DNA of 27,411 nucleotides from Nocardioidaceae bacterium (lineage in GTDB: Bacteria; Actinomycetota; Actinomycetes; Propionibacteriales; Nocardioidaceae), in contig JACCZI010000303.1 in assembly GCA_013696015.1 (NCBI GenBank), positions 1 to 27,411 on the forward strand, written 5' to 3'. The translations under genes were made by a program, and so were the position numbers. Shown here one piece after another: positions 14,646 through 22,810 of the stretch. Below the pieces are notes generated by a model that was not told where the DNA came from, searched no databases, and saw only the letters and a list, made by a program, of their open reading frames with translations. Positions within the stretch are counted from its first letter, which is position 1. Every line of letters starts with the position of its first letter.

Positions 14646-15569
14646 GTGTCAACCGGAGCGGTGACGGCCCTGACGGACGCCCTGGTCGACAACGCAGCGA
14701 TCTTCCCGCCAGGCAACGCGCCGTTACCTCAGGCCGTGCTCGCACACCGCAAGCACACGGGTGCGTGGTACGGGTCGGTTGTCGGGCCCTTCCTGGTCAG
14801 TGACGCACGGATGGGTGACCTGTCCCGACTGCTCGAAGCCGAGGACGGATCGCAGGAGCAGGGGCCGTTGGTGATCTCGCTCGTCGTCACCGGAGGCGCC
14901 GGTGCCCTCGAGGCAGCGCTGACATGGGTGTCGCGAGACGCCCGGCTGCGGCTGCGCGCTGTCGAGATCGCCTTGCGTGACGAGGACGACCTGGCCCGTA
15001 ACGCCCGCCGGGTCGCGGTGGTCACCGCCGGTTCGCTGCCTGACGAGGCTGCGGCGTACATCGAGCTGCCCCGCGACCACAGCCGCACCTCCTGGCAGCA
15101 GGCGGCTGACGTGGTCGCGGAGTCCGGACACCGGCTGAAGCTGCGCACTGGCGGCGGGACCGCCTCGGCGCATCCCGACCCGGTAGAGCTGGCCGGCGCC
15201 CTGAGCACCGCCCTCGACCGCGAGGTCGCGATCAAGTGCACGGCTGGCCTGCACCACGCCGTACGCAACACCGCGCCCGACACCGGCTTCGAGCAGCATG
15301 GGTTCCTCAACGTCGCCCTGGCCATCCTGGCCCTGCTCGACGGCGCCTCCGACGACGACGCTGTGCGCGTGCTCGCCGAACGCAACGAGAGTGCCATCGC
15401 GTCCGCCTGCTCGGACATGGACACCGACACCTCCGCGCGGTTGCGCCGGTGGTTCACGTCATTCGGTTCCTGCAGCATCGACGAACCAGTCACCGACCTG
15501 GTCGAGCTCGGACTGCTGGCTGCGCAGGGATCCAGCGGCGCAACCGTACCGGCGCGAGACGCCCGGTGA
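14646..15569 (+). CDS. Conserved 'IFPPG' protein of unknown function in the homogentisate locus
   Basis: The protein is 307 residues from GTG 14646; a second GTG at 14661 is possible, and the open frame further upstream is antisense to hmgA. I recognise the general family by its motifs but know no assigned activity: NAAIFPPGNAPLPQAV near the N-terminus (other members read LFPPA), LKLRTGGGTASAHPD, then IKCTAGLHHAVR and HGFLNVALAILAL in the C-terminal half. Alternating strand-helix stretches ending in acidic or basic residues suggest a TIM-barrel-like fold. The stop overlaps the fah start by four bases (GTGA), so it is translationally coupled to fumarylacetoacetase and divergent from hmgA. That context suggests a role in aromatic-acid catabolism, perhaps substituting for or assisting a step such as maleylacetoacetate handling; this is inference only. 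Confidence 0.8.
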   Translation: MSTGAVTALTDALVDNAAIFPPGNAPLPQAVLAHRKHTGAWYGSVVGPFLVSDARMGDLSRLLEAEDGSQEQGPLVISLVVTGGAGALEAALTWVSRDARLRLRAVEIALRDEDDLARNARRVAVVTAGSLPDEAAAYIELPRDHSRTSWQQAADVVAESGHRLKLRTGGGTASAHPDPVELAGALSTALDREVAIKCTAGLHHAVRNTAPDTGFEQHGFLNVALAILALLDGASDDDAVRVLAERNESAIASACSDMDTDTSARLRRWFTSFGSCSIDEPVTDLVELGLLAAQGSSGATVPARDAR

Positions 15570-16789
15570 CCGGGCACAGCAGCTGGGTTCCCGGCGCGGC
15601 CGGCAGCGGGCACGACGTCGACCACCTGCCCTACGGCGTATTCGCCCATCACGACGACGACCCGCGTGTCGGGGTGCGCATCGGCGACTTCGTCTTGGAT
15701 CTCGCACCGGTCGGTGCCAGTGACATGGTGCCCGAGACCGACACCTTCGCCGCGCCGACCCTCGAGCCGCTGATGGCGGCCGGACGCTCGGCGTGGTCGT
15801 CGGTGCGCGACTGGCTGACGGCTCTGTTGTACGACCCCAGCGAGCGCACGGCGGTGGAGCCGCACCTGCTGCCGCTCTCGGAGGTGCGGCTGCTGCTGCC
15901 GTTTCCGGTCGCCGACTACGTCGACTTCTACTGTTCCCTCGAGCACGCGACCAACGTGGGGCTGATGTTCCGGCCCGACTCCGAGCCGCTGCTCCCGAAC
16001 TGGCGGTACCTGCCGGTCGGTTACCACGGTCGGGCCGGCACCGTCGTTTCGTCCGGCACGCCGATCCGGCGCCCGTGCGGGCAGCGCAAGGCGCCCTCCG
16101 ACGCCGCACCGACGTACGGTCCGTCCCGGCGGCTCGACTTCGAGGCCGAGCTCGGCTTCGTCGTCGGCACGCCGTCACGGCTGGGTGTCGCCGTCCCGGT
16201 GGCCGACTTCTCCGATCACGTCTTCGGGGTGACGCTGCTCAACGACTGGTCGGCGCGAGACATCCAGGCCTGGGAGTACGTTCCACTGGGACCCTTCCTC
16301 GGCAAGTCGTTCGCCACATCGATCTCACCGTGGGTCACGCCGCTGGCCGCATTGTCAACGGCGTGGGCGCCGCTGCCGGGGCAGTCGCCGGAGCCGCTGC
16401 CGTACCTACAGGTGGCCGAGCCGGCGGGCCTCGACATCGACGTGGCCGTGCGATGCAACGGCAGCGTCGTCTCGCGCCCGCCGTACCGCTCGATGTACTG
16501 GTCGCCAGCACAGATGCTGGCGCACCTGACGGTGAACGGTGCGAGCCTGCGCACCGGCGACCTGTTCGCCTCCGGCACGATCAGCGGGGCCGAGCTCGGT
16601 CAGCGGGGCTCGCTGCTCGAGCTGTCTTGGGGAGGACGCGACCCGATCCGGCTCGACGACGGCAGCACCCGCACGTTCCTCGAGGACGGCGACGAGGTCA
16701 CCCTGTCCGCCACCGCCCCCGGCGCCCGCGGCGGCCGCCTCAGGCTCGGCCAGGTGACCGGCCGCATTCTCCCCGCCGACGATCCGTGA
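15566..16789 (+). CDS. fahA: Fumarylacetoacetase
   Basis: Fah hydrolyses fumarylacetoacetate to fumarate and acetoacetate, the last step of the homogentisate pathway. The 407-residue reading starts at GTG 15566, overlapping the previous stop. Family residues are present: Asp120 (VADYVDFY), His127 (SLEHATNVG), Glu193 and Glu195 (DFEAELGF), Asp227 (LLNDWSARDIQAWEY) and Lys247 (GKSFATSISPWV), covering the metal ligands and the catalytic His. The N-terminal SH3-like domain and the C-terminal beta-rich domain are both present. An oddity is that the last codons and the stop (GATCCGTGA) lie inside the first unit of the modular inverted repeat that begins at 16782. Confidence 0.96.
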   Translation: MTGHSSWVPGAAGSGHDVDHLPYGVFAHHDDDPRVGVRIGDFVLDLAPVGASDMVPETDTFAAPTLEPLMAAGRSAWSSVRDWLTALLYDPSERTAVEPHLLPLSEVRLLLPFPVADYVDFYCSLEHATNVGLMFRPDSEPLLPNWRYLPVGYHGRAGTVVSSGTPIRRPCGQRKAPSDAAPTYGPSRRLDFEAELGFVVGTPSRLGVAVPVADFSDHVFGVTLLNDWSARDIQAWEYVPLGPFLGKSFATSISPWVTPLAALSTAWAPLPGQSPEPLPYLQVAEPAGLDIDVAVRCNGSVVSRPPYRSMYWSPAQMLAHLTVNGASLRTGDLFASGTISGAELGQRGSLLELSWGGRDPIRLDDGSTRTFLEDGDEVTLSATAPGARGGRLRLGQVTGRILPADDP

Positions 16790-16893
16790 GTTTCGACCCG
16801 ATCATCCGTGAGTTTTCGCCCTACCATCCGCGCGGATCGTCCGGCCAGAACCCGCGGATGGTCGGGCCAGAACCCGCGGATCGTCCGGGGCAG
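16782..16893. repeat. Modular inverted repeat, copy 1 (22-nt units)
   Basis: Two direct units in one orientation (16782-16803 and 16804-16825; ATCCGTGAGTTTTC then GCCCTACC) are followed by the palindromic centre ATCCGCGCGGAT (16826-16837) and then units in the opposite orientation (16833-16854 and 16855-16876; CGGAT-GTC-GGCCAGAACCCG) and a shortened last unit ending GGGGCAG at 16893. Left and right units pair in 19 of 22 positions as RNA, counting G-U. The element fills the gap between two convergent genes, covers the fahA stop codon and ends 6 nt before the stop of the minus-strand FAD dehydrogenase gene. It may act as a bidirectional terminator. Copy 2 is at 25737-25825. Confidence 0.92.
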
Positions 16894-16899
16894 TCGCTG

Positions 16900-18279
16900 T
16901 CAGGGGGTGAAGACCTTGCCGGGGTTGAGGATGCCGAGCGGGTCGAGGGCCCGTTTCAGGTCACGGTGCACGCGCAGCCCCAGCGACCCGATCTCGGAGG
17001 CCAGCAGGTCCCGCTTGAGCATTCCCACACCATGCTCGCCGGTGATCGTCCCACCGAGTTCCAGACCTAGCACCATGATGTCGTCAAAGACCTGCCGGGC
17101 TCGTGCCACCTGATCGGGATCGGCGGCATCGAACACCACGTTGGGGTGAAAATTCCCGTCCCCTGCGTGCCCGACGACGCCGACGGTGAGCTCGGCACGT
17201 TCGGCAAGCCGCTCGATCCCGGTCACCAGGTCCACCATCCGGTCGCGGGGCACGCACACATCGTCGACCAGCGTGGTGCCCAATCGCTCGAAAGCGGGAA
17301 GCGCCTGGCGTCGGGCCGCCAACAGCAGCTCGCCCTCGGTCGGGTCGGCCGCGAGAACCACGTCAAGCGCTCCGCAGCCCTCCAGCTGCTGCGCGACCAG
17401 CTCGATCTCGGCCTTCCCGACGACGTCCCCGGCATCCGACTGCGCGATCACCAGCGCACCCACGTCGGGCGAGAAGTCCATCCGGAACGCTGCGTCGACA
17501 GCGCGCAGGCTGGCGCGGTCCATGTACTCGAGCAGGCTGGGCACGACCCCGCCGTTCAGCACCGCGGCGATCCCGGCGCCCGCCGTCGTCGCATCGGGAT
17601 ACGTCGCGGCCACCGTCATCGGCCGCTCGGCGGCCGAGCGCAACCGCAGGGTCGCCTCGGTAATGACGCCGAGTGTGCCCTCGGAACCGACGAACAACCG
17701 TACGAGGTCGTAGCCGGCCACGCCCTTCACCGTCCGCCGGCCCGTACGCAGCACCTCACCGCCGGCCAGGACCACCTCCAGCCCCAGGACGTAGTCGGAG
17801 GTGACGCCGTACTTCACGCAGCACAGACCTCCGGAGTCGGTCGCGAGGTTGCCACCGATCGAGCAGAACTCCCAGCTGCTCGGGTCCGGCGGGTAGAACA
17901 GCCCGTGCTCGGCAACCACCTGCGACAGCGCCGCATTCATCACTCCCGGCTGCGTCACGACGAAGCGGTTCGCCACGTCCACGTGGAGCACCCGGTCCAT
18001 GCGCTCCAGGCTGAGCACGATGCCCTCGTCGATCGCGTTGGCGGCTCCCGACAAGCCGCTGCGGGCACCCTGCGGCACCACCGGCACCCGGTGCTCCGAC
18101 GCGATGCGAAGCGTGGCGGCGACCTCGGTGGTCCGAGTCGGGCGTACGACGGCGATCGGATGACCGGCCGGGCAGAAGGCCGCCCGGTCGAAGCGGTACG
18201 ACGCCAGCCGGTCGGGGTCGGTGATCACACGGTCCACCGGCAGCGCAGCCGTGAGTGCGTCGAGCACTGAGCTGGCCAT
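16900..18279 (-). CDS. FAD-binding oxidase, GlcD/D-2-hydroxyacid dehydrogenase type
   Basis: The protein (459 residues) belongs to the FAD-dependent PCMH-fold oxidoreductases with a C-terminal FAD-oxidase domain, the family of glycolate oxidase GlcD and D-lactate dehydrogenases. The FAD-binding half contains VPVVPQGARSGLSGAANA (65-82), PPDPSSWEFCSIGGNLATDSGG (130-151) and FVGSEGTLGVITEATL (197-211). The C-terminal half contains GHAGDGNFHPN (370-380), with the metal-binding His371 and His378, and GEHGVGMLKRDL (414-425). The exact substrate (glycolate, D-lactate, D-2-hydroxyglutarate or other) cannot be read from the sequence. No GlcE or GlcF partner lies beside it. It sits between tyrosine genes; a link to 4-hydroxyphenyllactate oxidation is conceivable but unsupported. 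Confidence 0.92.
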   Translation of the reverse strand: MASSVLDALTAALPVDRVITDPDRLASYRFDRAAFCPAGHPIAVVRPTRTTEVAATLRIASEHRVPVVPQGARSGLSGAANAIDEGIVLSLERMDRVLHVDVANRFVVTQPGVMNAALSQVVAEHGLFYPPDPSSWEFCSIGGNLATDSGGLCCVKYGVTSDYVLGLEVVLAGGEVLRTGRRTVKGVAGYDLVRLFVGSEGTLGVITEATLRLRSAAERPMTVAATYPDATTAGAGIAAVLNGGVVPSLLEYMDRASLRAVDAAFRMDFSPDVGALVIAQSDAGDVVGKAEIELVAQQLEGCGALDVVLAADPTEGELLLAARRQALPAFERLGTTLVDDVCVPRDRMVDLVTGIERLAERAELTVGVVGHAGDGNFHPNVVFDAADPDQVARARQVFDDIMVLGLELGGTITGEHGVGMLKRDLLASEIGSLGLRVHRDLKRALDPLGILNPGKVFTP

Positions 18280-18399
18280 GCCCGCTACGCTACGCCGCCC
18301 GGTGGCGGACCTCGCTGGGCTATGACGTCATGGAGGCGCGGCCAGGACTCGTTGCGCAGCTGTGCCGCCGCCTCGTCACAGCGGTCTCCCGGAAGAACC

Positions 18400-19836
18400 T
18401 CAGAGCATCGAGGCGGGGAAGCCGTTGGCCTTGGTGGGGCGCGGTCGATGGGAGCTGTAGAGCCAGACGTCGAACACATGGTCCAGCGAGCGGCCCGACA
18501 CCTCCTCGCCCAAGCGCTGGAAGCCGGCGATGCTGCCGTTGCCGTCGCCCCGCGAACGAACCCAGCCGCGCATCAGCCGCAGGAAGTCGTCGTTGCCGAC
18601 AACGTTGCGAACCGCTTCCAGCGCCATCGCGCCGCGGTAATAGACCGCGAGGTCGAACAGCTGCCGCTTGCCCGGATTCCCGATCTCGAGGCGCCAGAAG
18701 GTCCGCTGAGTCCGGAGCCAGTCGTAGGAGTCCGCGAAGGACTCGTCGGTCGACGGGCCGTCACGTCGAGCATGGTAGAACCAGTCCGACCAGGTCGCGA
18801 AGCCCTCGTTCAGCCAGATGTGCCGCCAGCGCTGCACCGACACGGAGTCGCCGAACCACTGGTGAGCCAGCTCGTGCGCGATGACGCTGGTGTTCGCGGC
18901 GCTGCCACCGAAGAAGACCTCGGAGTAGATGGGGCGGGTCTGGTTCTCGAGCGCGAACCCGAAGTCGACGTTGGCCAGCGTCCCACCGGTGATGTCGAAC
19001 GGGTACGGGCCGAAGTGGCGCGAGAACATGTCCACGATGTCGGCGCTCTTGCGCAGGCTCTTGACCGCGGATGTGCGCCGCTTCCCCAGGTGGTCGGAGA
19101 TCGCATAGAGGTACGGCACTCCGCCCGCCGTACGTCCCCGCTCGAAGCTGAAGTCACCGAAGGCGACGTACGCCAGGTAGGTGGCCATGGGTGACGACAT
19201 CCGCCAGTGCCACATCACCTCGTCACCGACCGGGCGCCGGCCGGTCAGCCGGCCGTTGCTCACGACGTCGGTTTCGTCGGCGGTACGGACGTCGATGTCG
19301 AAGGAGGCCTTGTCGCTCGGGTGGTCGTTGCTCGGGAACCACAGTGTGGCGGCCTCCGGCTCGCCGGCCAGCACGGCGCCGTCAGGCGTCTCGAACCAGC
19401 CACCGAGGCCGCCGGAGTTGATCTCACCGGGCTTCCCGGCGTAGCGCACCCGCACGTGGAAGGTCTTGCCCTTCGGCAGCGGTGCCGCGGGGGTCACCAC
19501 GAGCTCGCGGCCGTGTTGGTCCCACGTCGCCGGCTCGCCGTCGACTCGCACCGCCTTCGCCGCGATCTGCAGGTCGAGGTTGAACCGCGTCAGCCGCTGC
19601 TCCGCCCGGGCCGTGAGCCGCGTGTCGCCGTGGAGGCGCTCGGTTGTCGGGTCGTAGTCGACGAAGATGTCGTAGTGGCGAACGTCGTAGCCGCCGTTGC
19701 CGTAGCGCGGGAAGTACGGGTCACCGGCACCGGGTGCGCCCGTGGTGTCGCCGACCTGCGTCGCCCCGGCAACCAGGGCGGTCGCGGTCATGCCAACGGC
19801 GGCCAGCGCAACGCCGGCGGAGCGGGCGAACGGCAT
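18400..19836 (-). CDS. Secreted M1-family zinc aminopeptidase
   Basis: The 478-residue protein starts with an exported signal sequence (MPFARSAGVALAAVGMTATALVAGA) and has the M1 N-terminal beta domain (YDIFVDYDPTTERLHGDTRL, 55-74) and catalytic domain. Zinc ligands are His321 and His325 (HELAH) and Glu344 (WLNEGFATW). The exopeptidase GAMEN motif reads FALENQT (294-300), keeping Glu-Asn but not the leading Gly-Ala/Gly-Met pattern. It is shorter than the roughly 850-residue aminopeptidase N and lacks the large C-terminal helical domain, as do many secreted actinobacterial members. AGGGG precedes the start. Substrates are unknown; extracellular peptide degradation is likely. It is downstream of hppD on the same strand, with a 94-nt gap. 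Confidence 0.94.
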   Translation of the reverse strand: MPFARSAGVALAAVGMTATALVAGATQVGDTTGAPGAGDPYFPRYGNGGYDVRHYDIFVDYDPTTERLHGDTRLTARAEQRLTRFNLDLQIAAKAVRVDGEPATWDQHGRELVVTPAAPLPKGKTFHVRVRYAGKPGEINSGGLGGWFETPDGAVLAGEPEAATLWFPSNDHPSDKASFDIDVRTADETDVVSNGRLTGRRPVGDEVMWHWRMSSPMATYLAYVAFGDFSFERGRTAGGVPYLYAISDHLGKRRTSAVKSLRKSADIVDMFSRHFGPYPFDITGGTLANVDFGFALENQTRPIYSEVFFGGSAANTSVIAHELAHQWFGDSVSVQRWRHIWLNEGFATWSDWFYHARRDGPSTDESFADSYDWLRTQRTFWRLEIGNPGKRQLFDLAVYYRGAMALEAVRNVVGNDDFLRLMRGWVRSRGDGNGSIAGFQRLGEEVSGRSLDHVFDVWLYSSHRPRPTKANGFPASML

Positions 19837-19930
19837 TGGATACCCCTGAACGATGGTGGTCGGTCTCGAACCCTACCCATGGTGGCGGGTCAGCACTGCC
19901 GAACCGATCCAGGAAGACGTGCGGGACCGG

Positions 19931-21130
19931 CTAGAGGTTGCCGCGGCGCTCCTGCTCCCGCTCGATCGCCTCGAACAGCGCCTTGAAGTTGCCCTTGCCG
20001 AAGCCGAGCGACCCGTGCCGCTCGATGAACTCGTAGAACACCGTGGGACGGTCGCCGATCGGCTGCGTGAAGATCTGCAGCAGATAGCCGTCCTCGTCGC
20101 GATCCACCAGGATCCCGCGCGCCTTCAGCTCCTCGACCGGCACCCGGACCTCCCCGATCCGGGCCCGCAGCTCGGGGTCGTCGTAGTACGAGTCGGGTGT
20201 GGCGAGGAAGGTCACGCCGTTGGCCCGCAGGATGTCGACCGTGCGCAGCAGGTCGCCGGTCGCCAGCGCGATGTGCTGGCAGCCGGCGCCACCGTAGAAC
20301 TCGAGGTACTCGTCGATCTGCGACTTGCGCTTGCCGAGCGCAGGCTCGTTCAACGGGAACTTCACCCGGTGGTTGCCGTTGGCCACGACCTTGCTCATCA
20401 GCGCCGAGTAGTCGGTCGCGATGTCGTCACCGACGAACTCCGCCATGTTCACAAAGCCCATCACCCGGTTGTAGAAGTCGACCCACTCGTCCATGCGGCC
20501 GAGCTCGACATTGCCGACGCAGTGGTCGATGGCCTGGAACAGCCGCTTCGGGTGCCCATCCGGTCGAGTCACGGTGGTCGCGGCGGCGACGAAGCCCGGC
20601 AGGTACGGCCCGTCGTAGCGGCTCCGGTCGACGAGCGTGTGCCGGGTCTCGCCGTACGCCGCGATGGCCGCCGTGCGTACAGTCCCGTGCTCGTCGGAGT
20701 CGTCGTGCGGCTCCATGAGCACCGTAGCGCCCTGCGCCCGCGCGTGCGCGATGCACTTGTCGACGTCGGGCACCTCGAGCGCGAGGTCGATCACGCCGTC
20801 GCCGTGCTGGTGCTGGTGGTCGATCAGGGGGCTGTCCGGCCGGGCGGCTCCGAGAAAGACAAAGCGAGCCGATCCTGAGCGCAGCACGTACGCCTTGCGG
20901 TCCCGCGACCCGGTCTCCGGACCGGCGTAGGCCACCAGGTCCATGCCGAAGGCGAGCTGGTACAGGTGCGCCGTCGAGGTGGCGTTGCCGACGACGAAGA
21001 CGATCGCGTCCATCGCGGTGACCGGGAACACATCCTTGGCGGCGTCGTACTCGACCAGCCCGACCAGCTGCTTGAGCTGATCCAGGGTGAGGTCCGCCTG
21101 CTGCTCGTGCGGTGTGAGCGTCTCCGGCAT
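19931..21130 (-). CDS. hppD: 4-hydroxyphenylpyruvate dioxygenase
   Basis: HppD converts 4-hydroxyphenylpyruvate to homogentisate with Fe(II) and O2, supplying HmgA, which is encoded about 5 kb away. The 399-residue protein has two vicinal-oxygen-chelate domains. The iron ligands are His203 (AIDHCVGNV), His286 (GCQHIALAT) and Glu367 (VFYEFIERHG), and the C-terminal GFGKGNFKALFEAIEREQ is the lid helix of the family. The start is preceded by GAGGGAG on the minus strand. It is divergent from a Lrp/AsnC regulator with 145 nt between starts, a common arrangement for this gene in actinobacteria, and that regulator is the obvious candidate controller. Confidence 0.97.
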   Translation of the reverse strand: MPETLTPHEQQADLTLDQLKQLVGLVEYDAAKDVFPVTAMDAIVFVVGNATSTAHLYQLAFGMDLVAYAGPETGSRDRKAYVLRSGSARFVFLGAARPDSPLIDHQHQHGDGVIDLALEVPDVDKCIAHARAQGATVLMEPHDDSDEHGTVRTAAIAAYGETRHTLVDRSRYDGPYLPGFVAAATTVTRPDGHPKRLFQAIDHCVGNVELGRMDEWVDFYNRVMGFVNMAEFVGDDIATDYSALMSKVVANGNHRVKFPLNEPALGKRKSQIDEYLEFYGGAGCQHIALATGDLLRTVDILRANGVTFLATPDSYYDDPELRARIGEVRVPVEELKARGILVDRDEDGYLLQIFTQPIGDRPTVFYEFIERHGSLGFGKGNFKALFEAIEREQERRGNL

Positions 21131-21169
21131 GTGGCTCCCTCAGTCGGTGTTCTACCCTGAGCATGCCCC

Positions 21170-21212
21170 GCACAGGACACTCTGTGCAATCGATGGCACC
21201 ATGGCTGTACAG
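21170..21212. promoter_or_regulatory. Candidate operator in the hppD / Lrp divergent region
   Basis: A perfect inverted repeat GCACAG-N6-CTGTGC (21170-21187) is followed by the perfect palindrome CTGTACAG (21205-21212). The two centres are 30 bp apart, close to three helical turns, so they would lie on one face of the DNA. Lrp/AsnC proteins bind such repeated sites as multimers. The position, between hppD (start 21130) and the regulator (start 21276), supports autoregulation and control of hppD, but binding is inferred. Confidence 0.55.
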
Positions 21213-21275
21213 ATCGACCAGCGTAGGGCCGTACGTTGGAGGCACAGCGGTCAGGTTGGACAGTCCGGAGGCAAC

Positions 21276-21767
21276 ATGAGCAGGCCGGTGGATCCGCTCG
21301 ACTCGGCGATCATGCAGCTGTTCACCGAGCGGCCGCGGATCGGCGTCCTGGAGGCGTCGCGCCGGCTCGGGGTGGCGCGCGGCACCGTGCAGGCGCGACT
21401 CGACCGTCTGGCAGCCTCCGGAGTGATCCGGGGCTGGGGTCCCGAGGTCGACCCGGCTGCGATCGGCTACCCGGTGACCGCGTTCTTGACGCTCGAGATC
21501 CGGCAGGGCGTGGGACACGACGTGGTGTCGGCGCAGCTAGCGATGATCCCCGAGGTGCTCGAGGCGTTCACGATCACCGGTGCCGGCGACCTGTGGTGTC
21601 GCTGCGTGGCGCGGTCCAACGCCGACCTGCAACGGGTGATCGACGCCGTCGTGTCGGCCGAGGGCATCGAACGCACCGCGACGGTCATCGCTTTGGCCAC
21701 CCAGATCGCGCACCGCACGGTGCCGCTGCTGCGGTCGGTCGCCGACGACCGCGGTCAGCCCCGATAG
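21276..21767 (+). CDS. Lrp/AsnC family transcriptional regulator
   Basis: The 163-residue protein starts at ATG 21276, with GGAGG 5 nt upstream. Residues about 5-50 form the helix-turn-helix (LDSAIMQLFTERPRIGVLEASRRLGVARGTVQARLDRL), followed by the linker GVIRGWGPEVDPAAIGYPVTAF and the RAM/AsnC ligand-binding domain (about 65-150, with the strand-loop FTITGAGDLWCRCVA). Members usually sense amino acids or their keto acids. Being divergent from hppD, it probably responds to tyrosine or a derived acid; that is inference. Its 3' end overlaps the convergent M43 protease gene by 13 bases. Confidence 0.93.
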   Translation: MSRPVDPLDSAIMQLFTERPRIGVLEASRRLGVARGTVQARLDRLAASGVIRGWGPEVDPAAIGYPVTAFLTLEIRQGVGHDVVSAQLAMIPEVLEAFTITGAGDLWCRCVARSNADLQRVIDAVVSAEGIERTATVIALATQIAHRTVPLLRSVADDRGQPR

Positions 21768-22732
21768 GCGAGCCAGCTCAGGCCCATCCGATCGTTCTGG
21801 CCATCCGAGAAGGTGCGCATGCAGCGGTCGAACGAGTAGTCCATGAAGTTGTGGATGGGATCGAGACCCGGTGCCGTGCAGCTATCGGCGCCACGGTCAC
21901 ACGCGTACTGCGGCAAGGCCTCCTCGGGAGTGTCGGTCACCCGGTCGTTGAGCCGACTGCACCCGCCCTGGAACGTGTGGTAGAGGCCGAGCCAGTGCCC
22001 GACCTCGTGGACCGCGGTGTCTCCGAGGTTGTACCCGGTGGCCGCACCACCCGGGACCGTCTCGACGTTGACGGCGACGCCGTCGAGCCGTTCGTGTCGG
22101 AGCGTTGACTGCGGGAAGGTCGCCCATCCGAGCGTGGCTGGGGCGCCTGGTGGCGAGACGAAGTAGAGGTTCAGCGTCTCGGGGCCACCGACGTGCAGCG
22201 CCCGCTTCATGTTCTTCTCCGCCTGCGTGCCGTAGTCGGAGCGGTACCAGGACCGGTTGATCGTCAGGTCGCTGTCGCGCAACCGGAACCGGAACGGCGT
22301 CTGCGTCGTGGCGTCAAGCTGTCGACCGGCGAACGCGCGGTTGAGGATGTCGACCTGCCGCGTCAGCCCCGCCCGGCGGATGGGGACGGTGTCGGCGTCG
22401 GGAGCCAGCACGTGCGCGACCACCGGCACCCGGATGACCTCGGGGTCCGCCGGAGCCGCCGCGGGCAGGTCCCGCAACGCGGCGAGCCGGTCGCCGAGCC
22501 GGCGCTCCAAGCGCCGCACCTGCACTGCGGTCAGCGTGTGATCACGTGCCTCGCCGGTGCTGCGGACGGCCTCCCATCCCGCCGGGTGCACGCAGGCGCT
22601 GGCCCCGGCGGTCCGTTCGTCCGGTGTCAGTGCCTCCGCACTTTCGGCACTCAGCCACCCGGTGAGCACGGTCGCGCACGCGATGCTCGACGCGGCGAGG
22701 CTCCGCATCCTGGCTCGGACCGGGTGCTGCAT
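21755..22732 (-). CDS. Secreted M43 (pappalysin-type) zinc metalloprotease
   Basis: The 325-residue precursor begins with a positively charged N-terminus and hydrophobic segment (SLAASSIACATVLTGWLSAESAEA), indicating export. The metzincin zinc motif HEVGHWLGLYH at 242-252 supplies three His and the catalytic Glu243, and NFMDYSFDRCM after it is the Met-turn region. PVVAHVLAPDADTVP and QVDILNRAF are typical of the M43/cytophagalysin-like family. Cysteine pairs near the zinc site (GGCSRL, YACDRGADSC) probably form disulfides. GGAGG lies 6 nt before the start on the minus strand. Substrates are unknown; a calcium-dependent extracellular protease is likely. Confidence 0.94.
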   Translation of the reverse strand: MQHPVRARMRSLAASSIACATVLTGWLSAESAEALTPDERTAGASACVHPAGWEAVRSTGEARDHTLTAVQVRRLERRLGDRLAALRDLPAAAPADPEVIRVPVVAHVLAPDADTVPIRRAGLTRQVDILNRAFAGRQLDATTQTPFRFRLRDSDLTINRSWYRSDYGTQAEKNMKRALHVGGPETLNLYFVSPPGAPATLGWATFPQSTLRHERLDGVAVNVETVPGGAATGYNLGDTAVHEVGHWLGLYHTFQGGCSRLNDRVTDTPEEALPQYACDRGADSCTAPGLDPIHNFMDYSFDRCMRTFSDGQNDRMGLSWLAYRG

Positions 22733-22810
22733 GGTGTGCCTCCTGCTCCTGGTGGACCCGTCGGCTGCTGATGGTGGGGCCGAGCTGATGTGCGTACGGC
22801 TGCGCGGCGA

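Noticed and set aside
16600..16827. Minus-strand ORF beginning MVGRKLTDD, with a second ORF (25569-25760) sharing the same nine residues
   Set aside because: The shared start comes from the modular DNA repeat. The rest of the two frames is unrelated, and they run antisense to fahA or through the riboswitch leader.
18285..18479. 64-codon minus-strand frame downstream of and overlapping the M1 peptidase end
   Set aside because: The part beyond the peptidase (EAAAQLRNESWPRLHDVIAQ) looks mildly protein-like, but there is no start with a ribosome site and no family match.
19590..19986. Plus-strand frames across the hppD/M1 peptidase gap
   Set aside because: They are shadows of the peptidase signal region with no independent motif or ribosome site.
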